This document shows, one piece after another, positions 42,444 through 64,000 of a stretch of 64,000 nt of DNA. Every line of letters begins with the position of its first letter. Position 1 is the stretch's first letter. The position numbers and the translations under genes were made by a program. Source of the DNA: Cinclus cinclus (lineage: Eukaryota > Chordata > Aves > Passeriformes > Cinclidae); the NCBI RefSeq assembly GCF_963662255.1, contig NC_085067.1, forward strand, positions 3,190,428 to 3,254,427, read 5' to 3'. A model generated the notes under the pieces. The model made no database searches. It was not told the origin of the DNA and worked only from the letters and a program-made list of their open reading frames with translations.

Positions 42444-45400
42444 CTTAATCATCACTGCTGCCACAACCCCCAGCAGGGCCAGGACGAAGAGCCCAATTCG
42501 GGCCTTGCTGAACCGCTTCAGGAGGAAGAACTTGGCCCAGTCCACCTTCTTCTGGCTGCCAGGTGGGTACCGCATTTTGTTGGTGCTCTCCATCTTCAGG
42601 TCCTTGATCAGGCAGGCACGGCGGTGCGAGAAGGTCTCGAAGCTGTGCTTGCCATGGTAGGCACCCATCCCACTGTGGCCTGAGGGACACAGCCAGGCAG
42701 ATCACTCCTCAGGCTCATCCAGACAAAACTCTGCCCAGTCGAGGACAACTGACCCGTCCCCTGCAGCACTTCTCAATCTCTACGATGTCCATCTGTACTC
42801 CAACCCTCTTCTTCCTCACCTCGTTTCCACCAATCACTCTCGTTGAAGCTAATGGTTTTAATGGACTTTTCCCATCAGGCTTCATTAAATTATTCAGTCT
42901 TTCCAAAAAAATACCCAAGGGTTTTTCCCTTGTGACCCCTGTCCTAATGCATGCTCAGAACTCATCATTATTATCAAGACCTGCTGCACAGGGCTCTAGG
43001 GCTGTAGGAGGTACAGGGATACCCAGACACAAACCATGAGTTGCTCCCTGTGACACGCTGTGCAGTAAGTCCAAAATCCAAAGGAATGCCAGTAACTTAC
43101 CAACACCACCAAAAGGCAAAGTTGAGAGGAAGAAATGCATAATGACATCATTTCCAGTCACACCACCACTGGAGGTTTCCGAGATGACTCTCTTGATTAA
43201 CTAGAAAAAGAAAAAAAAAATCAAACCAAAAGATTAAAAAGGCTCAAAGAAGAGATCATTCCATGTAACTGAGGATACTGGGAAGGGAGATATATGTCAA
43301 CAATGTTCATCTCCTCTGGCACAGCCCAGACCCACCTGCTTGTTGTTGGAAAAAACATACAGGGCAAGGGGCTTCTCCCGACTGTTGATGAACTCAATGG
43401 CCTCCTCCACACTCTTCACAGTCACAATGGGCAGCACTGGGCCAAAGATTTCCTCCTCCATCACCTTGGACTCCGGGGAAACATCCGTGAGGATGGTTGG
43501 TGCTGCAGCAAACAGGAGAATGAGAGAACAGCACGAGCAGGACACAGACCTGGCCCACCCCAGATCCTTGGTCTGTTCAACATATCCCAAGTAAGGCACA
43601 GACAAACAGACCCTAAAAGCACCCACCACCACCTCCCCTCCACAGCAGCTGCCAGGAGCACCTATGAAGCAGGAGGCCTCATCAGTCTCTCCTCCATGAG
43701 CAATTTTCTGCCCTTCCAGCAGGCCCTTGACCCTCTTGAAGTGGCGCTGGTTGACAATCCTTTCATAGTCTGGAGACGACTTCACGTCTTCCCCGTAGAA
43801 TTCCTGACAAAAGGCACAGCAGAAACAAAAGCGCTCAGCACACCTTCCAACAGCCACAGCTCCAGGAAATCACACCTGAGACACTTCCCACAGAACAAAG
43901 TACTCTCCCCTCACCTTCAGAGTGGCCTTGATGTTCTCCACCACCTTGCTCTGGATGGATGGGTCACACAGGATGTAGTCTGGGGCGATGCAGGTTTGCC
44001 CACAGTTCATGTACTTGCCCCACGTTATCCGCCTGTGATAAGGGACAAGGGGACATGCTTTCTCCATGCTCAGTCCCTTCCACAGCCCTCAGCCCAGCTG
44101 GCAGCACCTGAACTGGGGGTGCTGGCCCAGAGATCTCCCCCTGCTCCAGTGCTGAGGGCCCATCAAGGGTGCAACAAGCTGACCTGCAGGCGACAGCCAG
44201 GTCACAGTCCTTGTCGATGTAGCAGGGGCTCTTCCCCCCCAGCTCCAGGGTGACAGGGGTCAGGTGCTTGGCAGCTGCTGCCATCACAATTTTGCCCACT
44301 GCAGTGTTGCCAGTGTAGAGGATGTGATCAAATCTCTGGGTCAGCAGCTCGGTTGTCTCAGGAACTCCTCCAGTGACCACGGGGTACAGCTCCTGAAGGG
44401 CAAACATGAGCTTGAGAGTTACCTTGAATCAGAGCACTTACATCAAGGCAGCAGCTCTGCATTTGGCAGTGGGCAGACTTATTTGTGGTCTACTTCATGA
44501 CAGAGATGAAATACAGTAATATCAGAGATATGCTCTGCTCCTTCCCCTAAAATGAAGTTCCACTTCCCACTTTGTGCCACATGAACTACAAAAAATGGAG
44601 GCTGAGGCCAGGACTGAGCCTGGCTATGGAGCTGTTCCCACACTTAAGGATCAGGGCACACATGACTGCCAGGCTCTCCCAAGGGCTGCCTCCTTCCCCT
44701 GCTCCTGCCTCCCACCTAGAGAAGGTGCTAACTCCCCAGAGGAAACTCCACAGGACCCTGTGCAGTGACAGTAACAGTCTATCTCTGTGACACAGTGCAA
44801 GGGATGGCAGAACTACCAGGCAAGAGGAGGAGAAACAACACCTCCTCCTCCGAGTGTGGTTCAGCAGGACATGGAAACCAAGGACAGACTGCCATGGAAC
44901 ACACAGTGCCCAATTCTCAGGAAGAGCCAGGCACAGCCACCATCCTACACAACCTGTGCTGACCTAAGGGCATCCCCAGCACAGCTCCAAAAGAGCTGCT
45001 CCTGCAGTGAGAAGTACCTACACACCTCTTCATATTGTCATGGGTGTCAAAAAGGATGTGACATTGCAGCAGTGTTGTGTAAGCTCATACACAAACACAG
45101 ACAGAATTTGTCAATGTACCTTTGGACTCCAACAGTTACTCAACCCTTCCTGTGCCTCCTGCTTATGCTCCTTTGAAAGGAGCAGGTAATGGATTTGGCT
45201 CAAACCTGCAGGAGCCCTTTGGAAGCAGGACAGATCAAGGCAGTCATGTCAGGCATGGGGCCACACTCACCTTGTCCAGGTACTGTGGGAGGAGCTCGGC
45301 CACCAGCCGAGCCGTGTTCTCGCTGACCTCTGAGGGCTTCACCACCACGGCATTGCCTGCAGGGCACACACAGCACGGACACTGAGCTCCCACATCCTCC

Positions 45401-46203
45401 CCCAGCCCCAGCCACACCCCACAAGGCTCTGCTGGATCCCCACCTGCTGCGATGGCCCCGATCAGGGGCTGCATGACCAGCACAAAGGGGTAGTTCCAGG
45501 CCCCGATGACCAGCACCACGCCCAGGGGCTCGTAGCCGATGTACGCCTCGTCCCTCAGGGTCAGCAGGTTCTTCTTCACGGGCTGGGGGGCTGCCCAGGA
45601 TGGCAGCTTCTCCATGGTCAGGGCCAGCTCCCCCAGCACACCCAGGATCTCATGGCTGTAGGCGTTGTGCCCACACTGAAACAACAGGGAGCTTGGGGAA
45701 GGGATGGAGAAAGCACCCACCTCCCCCTGCCACCATCACAGTCCTGCTGCTTCAAGGTGTCTGTTGCTGGCAGTGACAAAGGATCCCTGGCCAAACATGG
45801 CCAGTCCAGGTGTGTGAGGCAGAACCCAAAACCTGACATCCAGGACTGCCTTCGCAGTCCTGCCTTAGACTTAACTCTTTCTTAGAAACGGTGGCAGAGA
45901 CCTTCGCAGGCCCCAGAGAGCCAAGGCCAAGGGGGACAGCAGCAAAAGTCATTTAACACAGCAAAGGCAGCCCTTGGCCTTCCCACTTTCCCTTCCCTGT
46001 CCCTGCACGGCCGATGGGAGAAACTCCCCGACAACTCAGACCTTGTTCAGATCCGCCTTGAGCGCTGCCAGGATCTCCTTCTCCTTCTCCTGCACCATCC
46101 TCTCCAGGGCCTTCAGCTGCTGCATCCTGAACTCCAGCGGGCGGCTCCGGCCCGAGTTGAAGGCGGCCCTCGCCCTCCCCACGATCTGCTGCATCCTCTC
46201 CAT
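42444..46203 (-). CDS. ALDH3A2: Fatty aldehyde dehydrogenase ALDH3A2, tandem copy B
   Basis: Exons, 5' to 3': 46203-46042, 45675-45444, 45356-45271, 44392-44184, 44032-43915, 43803-43662, 43502-43336, 43200-43101, 42679-42444; 484 residues with phase kept throughout. Human ALDH3A2 has 485; a short final exon is missing from my model. If the last donor is read through, 16 more codons precede a stop. The enzyme converts long-chain fatty aldehydes to acids with NAD+ at the ER membrane; human loss causes Sjogren-Larsson syndrome (family knowledge). Asn115 in GAWNYPF, the TGNTAVGK cofactor loop, Glu210 and catalytic Cys244 are present. Exon 8 ([14 protein letters not shown]) and the hydrophobic tail at residues 467-483, preceded by [14 protein letters not shown], match ALDH3A2 well. 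The gene has its own CpG island, lies upstream of copy A in the same orientation, and precedes ULK2's 3' end. Confidence 0.9.
44393..45270 (-). other. ALDH3A2: ALDH3A2 copy B intron 3
   Basis: This intron is 878 bp in copy B against 88 bp (37,669-37,756) in copy A, although the flanking exons and neighbouring introns are nearly identical. I see no known repeat or exon in it. Confidence 0.7.
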
Positions 46204-46229
46204 GGCTGCTGAGGAGACACGGGTGACAC

Positions 46230-47110
46230 CCAGCTCACCACAGGGCCCTCCCTGGGCCGCACAGCCCCGCTCGTCCCCGAGCTCCCCGGCCGCGCTCTCC
46301 CCGCCCCATCTCCAGCAGCCAACACGCCGCCGCTCGTCCCTAATTCCGCCGCATCTCTCCGAATCCTTACGTAATTCCCGAGTTAGAAAAGTTTGAAAAG
46401 CAGCGCAGGGCGTTGGTGGCAGCGTGGGGATGTCACCGAGGAAGCCGGGGGCCGCTCCGGGCGGGCGGAGCGCGGGATCGGTGCTCGCTCCTCGGTACCG
46501 AGCGAGGGCACGGAGCGATGGGGACCCCCCCCACACACCCCCCCAGGAACCGCGGGGACCCCCGAGCGACACCGGGGCTGAGGCGACAACCGTGGCAGCG
46601 GCTGCGGCACGCTGGTTGCCAGCCGCTGGTTGTCCCCCCCCTCGCCCTCCGCCCCGGGCAGGACCCTCCGCCCCCGCGGCCCCGCCGCCCACCGGGGTCA
46701 CCGCAGCCGCCGCAGCCGCTTCCTCTTTCCGCTCACATGACGGAAGCGGAACGGGCGAGGCCGCCGCTCCCCCTCCCTGCCCGGTGGTCTCGGTGGGAAA
46801 GAAGAGGAGGAGGAGGAGGAGGAAGAAGAGCAGAGGGGTGAAGGACGTGTCCCCGCGGTACCGCCGCTACCTTGACCGCCGCGGCCGGGGATGCTCTGCC
46901 GAGGCTGCCGCAGCCCTGCGCGGGTGGCAGCGGCTCTGGCACTGCCGGGCCAGGGTTGTGAAACGCTGCCGGGGCGTGGGGCTGCTCTGCGGGTGGAGGG
47001 CAGAGTCCCTGCGGAGCCTTATCGGGACAGCGAGCGGGGCAGGAGCAGCGGTGCCCGCGGGTTACTCTGCCCTGCCCCGGAGGGAGAGCAAAGCCGCCCT
47101 GGGGCTCTTT
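46230..47110 (-). promoter_or_regulatory. ALDH3A2: CpG island and promoter of ALDH3A2 copy B
   Basis: Dense CpG and GC begin just upstream of the first coding exon and extend 0.9 kb. Around 46,724-46,755 a CACATGAC E-box-like motif is flanked by GGAAGCGGAA, ETS-like motifs on both strands, a common core-promoter arrangement. A purine-rich GAGGAG tract follows at 46,800-46,835. The transcription start is probably in 46,600-46,760, with a non-coding first exon spliced to the acceptor just before the ATG (inference). Confidence 0.55.
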
Positions 47111-50100
47111 TGGGGGAGGCAGGACAGTCGAATTAACCTTGATACAGTCGTGGCGTAGGAAGCGAGCCAGAAAAACAAAAAAAAAAAAAAAAAAATCGCA
47201 GAGAAAGGAGCTCGGGCAAGGCTGGGCACATTTCCGTTAAAAATAGACCCGCCACAAGTTGTTGTAGGAAAAGCACGGGGATTATTTAAAGATTGAGTGT
47301 TGGTTACACGCTGCCTGTCGTGACGCGATTTACCCGGGGCATTTAGTGCTAACGCTCTTTGGCTGCAGCTGTACCCCACTAAATCCGGGCCTGCCGCACG
47401 GATTTACACACGGATTGACACGCAGGCTGGCACCTGGGTGCTCCTGCCCAGGTGATGGGGGCTCCAGCTTTGAGAACCGCTTTTCCTGCAAAGTTTAATC
47501 CCATTTTCCCACATCAACACAGCCCTCCAAAGCTGGGAGTGCCCTTCAGTTTCAGATAGTGCAGAAACACAATTCCCCCCAAACAACAAGCTTGGCTTCT
47601 GTGGGCAGTTGGCTTCACTAACACCTCCTGGGCTATGGCTCAGCAATTTCACAAGCTGTTGCACAAATTTCAGCAGCAAATGCCCTGCTGTGGAGAAGAA
47701 TGCCACGAGCAACTGCTAAAACTTCTGTGCAGGAGGCAATATGAGAAGGAAAAACAGGCTGGGCTTGACAGGGCCCTTCCAGGTAGTGTATGGAGAAAAG
47801 CTGGGTTCGCGTTGAAGCCAATATGGGGGTAGAACCAGGAATGTTCCTCATGGGCTGGCAGCAGGAGCAGAGAGGTGGATGGATTCTCCAGACCTTGAAA
47901 AATTCTCAGCCATCAGCCCAGAGGGTTTTCGTGTTACAACAGTGCTGCTTGTACTTGGCAGCACACACTGGAAGCAAATGTCCCAGCTCCCAGTTATCCC
48001 AGTGGTCAGCAGGGATAAACCTTTGCAAAAATGAGGCAGCATCCTGGGAGAGAGTCCCTTTTGGTCCTTGTTGGGGACATCTTTTGGCCAGTTAGGGACA
48101 GGAAACAAGGCTGAGGGCTTTTTTAGCATTGCAGAGTCTCAGCTGGGTGAGACACGTGGATTTCAGGGAAGTGTGGGATCTCAAGTGAGACAGAGGAATA
48201 CCCCGTGCTCCCCCTGCCTGGGAGCTGGCAGTGTTTTCTATTTTAATTCAATCACTAAGAAACAATAAAGGGAGCTATTTATGGGAAAGCAGTGGAACTC
48301 CGGAGGAACTAGGAGGTGAGCAGTGCTGGGGGGTTTCTAATCTGTAGTTAGAGCAGCAAGAGGTGTTTAATTGAGAAGCTGAGCTCATGATTCCTCCCTC
48401 CCCTCACTCCCTTCTTGGAGTCAATTAAACAGCAATGAGACAGGCTCCTGCCCTGCCCTGGGGAGCAGCCTTTTGTGCTGATCCTTACCTTGCTTCCAAA
48501 GCAGAGCCTGGGGAAGGAGGACTTTGGTTTGGAAGATAAACTGCGCAGTATTTGGTTTCAAGAGTCCACCAAATAACACAGCTAATCAATAAATGTCCTT
48601 TTAGCTCGCACACCACGCTTACAGAACATCAAGTTTTCAGCTACAATTCTCAATCTCTGCTTAAATGTCTGCCCTAGCCTCAAATTCCAAGTGTTTTCTG
48701 GAAGTCACATAACCCAGCCAGATACAAAATCCAAACAGCACTCGACCATAAAAGCAGGCACACAAGATGAACGATGGGGAGAGGTTTTTTAAGGAACCTA
48801 CAGGAATCAATGCAGCTCAGTTCATTTATGGCATCACTTGTTTTGAAAGCTGTGGCTGATCTCACGTTGGCAAGAAGGAGATACTGTGTCACACAGAGCG
48901 CTGCTCTGTGGGCTGCATTGTGGACAGAGTTCAGGCCATGGAAAATGTGAAAGGGACACAAAGAAACAATGGGAATGATTGGCATAAGGACTGCAACAAG
49001 ACTCAACAGCCCCACTGGCACTCGGTTGGCTTTCAGGCAGCGAGGAGGGGGGAGCCTGCTGTGCACAAAAGTCTATTGAAAAGGTGTTTGTCCCAAGGAG
49101 CAGTGCCAAGGCTCCCTTCAGCTGGGCTCCAGCTGACTTGAGACCTCAGGAGAGGGGTTACCCTGATGGACTTCACTCCTCTGCAAAAAGGAGGAGCTGT
49201 GGGGGCACTCTGGAAAAGCCACAGCTGGGATCATGGCTCAGGTGGGGAAGTTGAGGATAAAAAGAGATTTGATTAAAGACTCAAAAGGCATCCGGGACAG
49301 TCAAAAAAGATAGTAGCAAAAAAGTCAAAGAATCAAAATATAAATTAAAAAAAAATAGGAGAGGAAGCAGGAATCAAAAAGGAGGTGGGTCACAAGTCAG
49401 GTCACAAGCCAGCCTATCTGAATTTCAAAGCTTTCAAGCTTTGGAAGTAGCAGGATCCAGCTTTCCCTGCTCCAGATGAAAAGCAAGTTTCCCTTTTTGG
49501 TGTAGCAGGGCACAGAACGGAGACATGGGTGAATCACAGGTTATTGCCTCCAAACCCCGAGATGATGAGGTAATAAATTGATGTAGCTGTACAAGATAAT
49601 AGCAAGAACTATGCAAAATCCAAGCAGTCCCAGGAACAGCTCCCTCCTCAAAATGCTCCTTGGAATAACTTGTAGCATCTTAGCTGCAAGTTAAATTAAC
49701 AGGATTTCCTCCTGTGTGTCAGCGGAAGGGCTGAGAGTTCAACTTCTTGCTTATGAAAAGCAGCAAATGTCCAAATAAATATGTGTTTTAGATTTCCTCA
49801 GCTGACATTTTGTAAAATGGACAGAGTGGAGAAAGTGCAAAACACTCAAAGAGATGCTGGAGACCTGAGCTAGAAAAGCACATCAAATCTCTCAAGTTCT
49901 GTCTCTGAAAGGCTGGGGGGAAAAAAAAGAGAATTTGGTAAAAACAAGCACCTGCTGTTCAGCATGGAGAGCCAAAGACAGAGGACAGCTTCAGGATCTT
50001 TGTGGAATGAGTTTATGCAGAAAGACAGGCCATGAACATTGGTCTCCTCCTCCTGAAAAGAGCCAGCAAGAATAGCCCTTTTCTTCTCCTCCTGTTTGTG

Positions 50101-50914
50101 CAGCTGTAGCCTTGCTGGCAAGAGGGGAAGGAGAATGAGCTTGAATCCTGAAAGGAAAGAAAGAAAACCAACAAAACCCAGTGAGTTCCTGAGAAAAGCA
50201 GCCTATCTCCTAGACTTGTGCACTAAGGCTGTTGCTTTGTTCCTAGATCTTCGGGCTCAGACGTTATCATTAGCATTCCCAGCTCACTCCCTCCTCATCT
50301 TCTTTATGTGCCACTCACAAGTGGAGGGGGTTTTAATAATTAACTGGGGAAAAGTTGGATAGTACAACTCAAAAATACAATATCCACCCAGCAGCTACCA
50401 CAGCATACCTCAGCTGGGCAGAGGGTATGAGCAGTGAGGTGAACAAAGCCCATTTTTTGTCAGCTTTGGATAGAAATTGTAACTTCCTGCCAGCTTTTGT
50501 CAATTAGCTCTGTATATGCTGTTCTGGCAGCCCAGACAGCTCCCCTTTGCTAGAGGCAATAAATAAGCACCTTGTTGAAAGATCATACAGCTGTTACCCT
50601 GGATCCTACTTAGCATTTTTGTTTTCCATTCCAAGTTGAAAAAAAAAAAAAAAAAAAGACACCCAAAAAAAAAAAAAAAAGAAAAAAGCAGGGTAAATTG
50701 TCTTCTTAAAGCCAGGGAGAAACAAACTCAGGGACACTTTGTACCAGAGCTATCTGATAATGAACTCAAGGATGCTGCCCCATCCTGCCCTGCTGGCAGG
50801 TCCAGCTGCTGAGGGGAGCATTCAGCAACTTCTTTACCCAGGCAAGTAGAGAATTTTTCCTAAATTTAACACCTCTGGTCACACAGACACAGCAACTCAG
50901 TTGTACCATAGAAA
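47111..50914. other. Intergenic region between ALDH3A2 copy B and ULK2
   Basis: About 3.8 kb. It contains a poly(A) tract at 47,176-47,195 and two adjacent A-rich tracts at 50,640-50,690. An AATAAA occurs near 48,264 without a gene in front of it. No exon, RNA gene or repeat family is recognisable. Confidence 0.55.
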
Positions 50915-52702
50915 CACTTCTAGTGTCAGTATTTATTTTTACCTTAATATACATTTATACAGGCCATAATAAAAAGGCTATTACACAACAGTTCAGTGAG
51001 TTATTACCTAGTTCCAAGAATAATGCATGCAATTACAAAGGAGAGGTAGAAACACCGTATTAAAGACCTAAAAATACAAACATTATATAAACAAACACTT
51101 TCAAATTAACTGTTGGAATTTCATACAGATAAATAAGGTAAAAAGTACATTACTCTGTCAAAGTAAAGGAAACACATGGTTATCCCAACACTGAAACAGT
51201 ATTTTGATGTGTAAGCCCTGTACAGCTTTGTCAAATAGTTCAGACCACTGTGTTTAAGAGGATTAAAATGATTTTGTCCTGGAGAATGGTTTGTTCAAGT
51301 ATTCAAGCAGTTGAGTAACAAAAAAGTCCCAAAAAATAAAGTATAGGAACCATTTCCAGAGAAGCTGATCTGCCTAAACACTTTGCAAATGGCTGTCCTG
51401 ATGATCTCATGGGATGCTTGAAATGACAATGCCTATAAGGCTAAATGAAGCTTCCCACCTCTCCCCCCAAATGCACACAAAATAATCCTCATTTTTCACA
51501 CACTCTATATGTAGAGATTCTACATCATTTTATCAGCATCTCAAACCACAACATTATTTTCTGGTTTGTTGGTTTTTTTTTTAATTTTTTTTTTTTTTGC
51601 ATGGTTCCTTGCAGAACCTTTCAGTTTACAGTATTTATTGTAATACTGCCCAAGAAACAAACTACAGAGAACTGTCATTACACCCCTAAAGACTGCAGGC
51701 ATTAATGCACATATTGCATGCACAACAAAAGATGCAACCAAATCTATAGAAAAAGCAACCAACCAGCAACTCAACATTGCTATTATTGAGAAAGTCCAGA
51801 GCAGTAGTTACTCAAGTATTAGACAAATAGGTATAAAATGGAAAGGTTCACATGAATACAAGTTTTTACACAGTTTGTTTGAAAGTCTTCTAGAAGCTAC
51901 ATTTGAAATTCTGAAAAGAATTTTATGTACACTGAAATGAAATTCAGCCAAGTCCGTTGTGCCTTCTTTCTCTAGATTTTTTTAATATAGTTCTTCAAAA
52001 ATGAATATACAGTTGCTTTAGTAAATTAGTGCAAAACAAAATATTTTGGAGGAAGATCATAAAATCATATCCACATCAGCTGAAAACCCCTTGGGGATTT
52101 TACACAGATGGAGAGAATTTCTTCCATCCCCACTTTTCCCCTGGGGTAAGAGCATGTTTGCCATCCCTTCATATGACAACCTGAGCCATGTGTACAACAG
52201 GTGAGCTCCCAGACAAGGCAGCTGAGCCCCAAAAAGCTTCAAGCAGCACTTGCACATGGTTAGGGCTTTCCAAATCCACTCAGCCACATTAACTGAACAA
52301 CTTAAAAACTCTTGAGGGAATCTTCTGAGGGAAATGACTTTTTTTTTTTTTTTTGTACCTGATGCAGAAGGATCCACTCACTAAAAACCTCACGAGGAAA
52401 AAACAAACCCTGATCATTCAAGTTGAAAGCACATGTACAAGGATCAGTTTGAAATGTGAAGAGAGATTCTTTTAAATTCTGTTGCTAGGAAGGAAAAGGA
52501 GCTGCTGGATCAATAAGGCAAGTGTACTTTTGGAATTTCTCCTCTTTGAATATGCTGCTGTTTCTTTGGTAGTCACCACAGAAATGTAAGAATCATCTTC
52601 CACATGGGGCAGAACAAGGACAACAATGAAGCTGTAGTGAAAAAAGTGCAGTATCACTGATGTGGTCCCTTATGTTCACACCATCTGGTCCTCAGGATAT
52701 TC
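50915..52702 (-). other. ULK2: Probable 3' untranslated region of ULK2
   Basis: AT-rich sequence directly after the ULK2 stop codon. Minus-strand AATAAA signals lie at 51,634-51,639 and 50,935-50,940; the latter would give a 1.8 kb 3' untranslated region. The extent is inferred from composition and signal position only. Confidence 0.45.

Positions 52703-64000
<11,298 letters not shown>

Noticed and set aside
43294..44253. 319-codon open frame on the plus strand
   Set aside because: It runs antisense through ALDH3A2 exons 4-7 and their introns, and a matching frame lies across copy A. It is a by-product of high GC and low stop density.
34872..46203. The two ALDH3 copies as a false duplication from the assembly
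   Set aside because: Exons 8-9 differ at many residues, intron lengths differ (88 against 878 bp) and only copy B has a CpG island, so two real loci are more likely. Long reads would settle it.
46204..46701. In-frame extension of ALDH3A2 copy B upstream of the chosen ATG
   Set aside because: It adds about 166 Gly/Ala/Arg-rich residues unlike any ALDH. The chosen Met gives a family-typical length and copy A lacks this extension.
46424..47158. 244-codon open frame on the plus strand in the CpG island
   Set aside because: Arg/Pro/Ala-rich composition expected from CpG-island sequence; no recognisable domain. A divergent transcript is possible but not shown.
48236..48290. AATAAA near 48,264 as the end of a plus-strand gene
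   Set aside because: No coding exon or splice signals precede it; the hexamer is common by chance in AT-rich sequence.

Overview
The window is nuclear DNA of a vertebrate, almost certainly a bird. Genes are split by short introns with GT/AG borders, promoters are CpG-rich, and the only interspersed repeats I recognise are CR1 LINE fragments with avian-type 3' tails. The compact, GC-rich layout fits an avian microchromosome. There is no operon, phage, CRISPR array or other bacterial feature.

Layout. Positions 1-12,488 are intron 1 of nucleoredoxin (NXN, minus strand), whose first coding exon is 12,489-12,806 inside a CpG island. A 5 kb divergent intergenic stretch follows, with nested CR1 copies and a second CR1. 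Two head-to-tail MATE-family organic-cation/proton antiporters come next on the plus strand: SLC47A1 (17,989-26,463, 17 exons, 560 residues) and SLC47A2-like (28,299-33,609, 17 exons, 594 residues). Two tandem ALDH3 fatty-aldehyde dehydrogenases lie on the minus strand: copy A (34,872-38,507) and copy B (42,444-46,203, with a CpG-island promoter). The window ends with the C-terminal 60% of the autophagy kinase ULK2 (minus strand, 52,703 to beyond 64,000). All exon chains were followed by hand; reading phase is kept across every junction given.

The SLC47, ALDH3 and ULK2 neighbourhood matches the mammalian cluster SLC47A1-ALDH3A2-SLC47A2-ALDH3A1-ULK2, but with different order and orientation. 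The two MATE proteins export organic cations and the ALDH3 enzymes oxidise long-chain and reactive aldehydes, so the cluster is detoxification-themed; co-regulation is not demonstrated by the sequence.

I did not find a wholly new system. The most notable signals are a patchwork of near-identity, introns included, between the two ALDH3 copies that otherwise differ (ongoing gene conversion), an Asp in SLC47A1 at a Glu position important in MATE transporters, a 19-bp tandem duplication that doubles a splice donor in SLC47A2, promoter-proximal minisatellites, and an intronic duplication in ULK2 that stops flush with a splice site.
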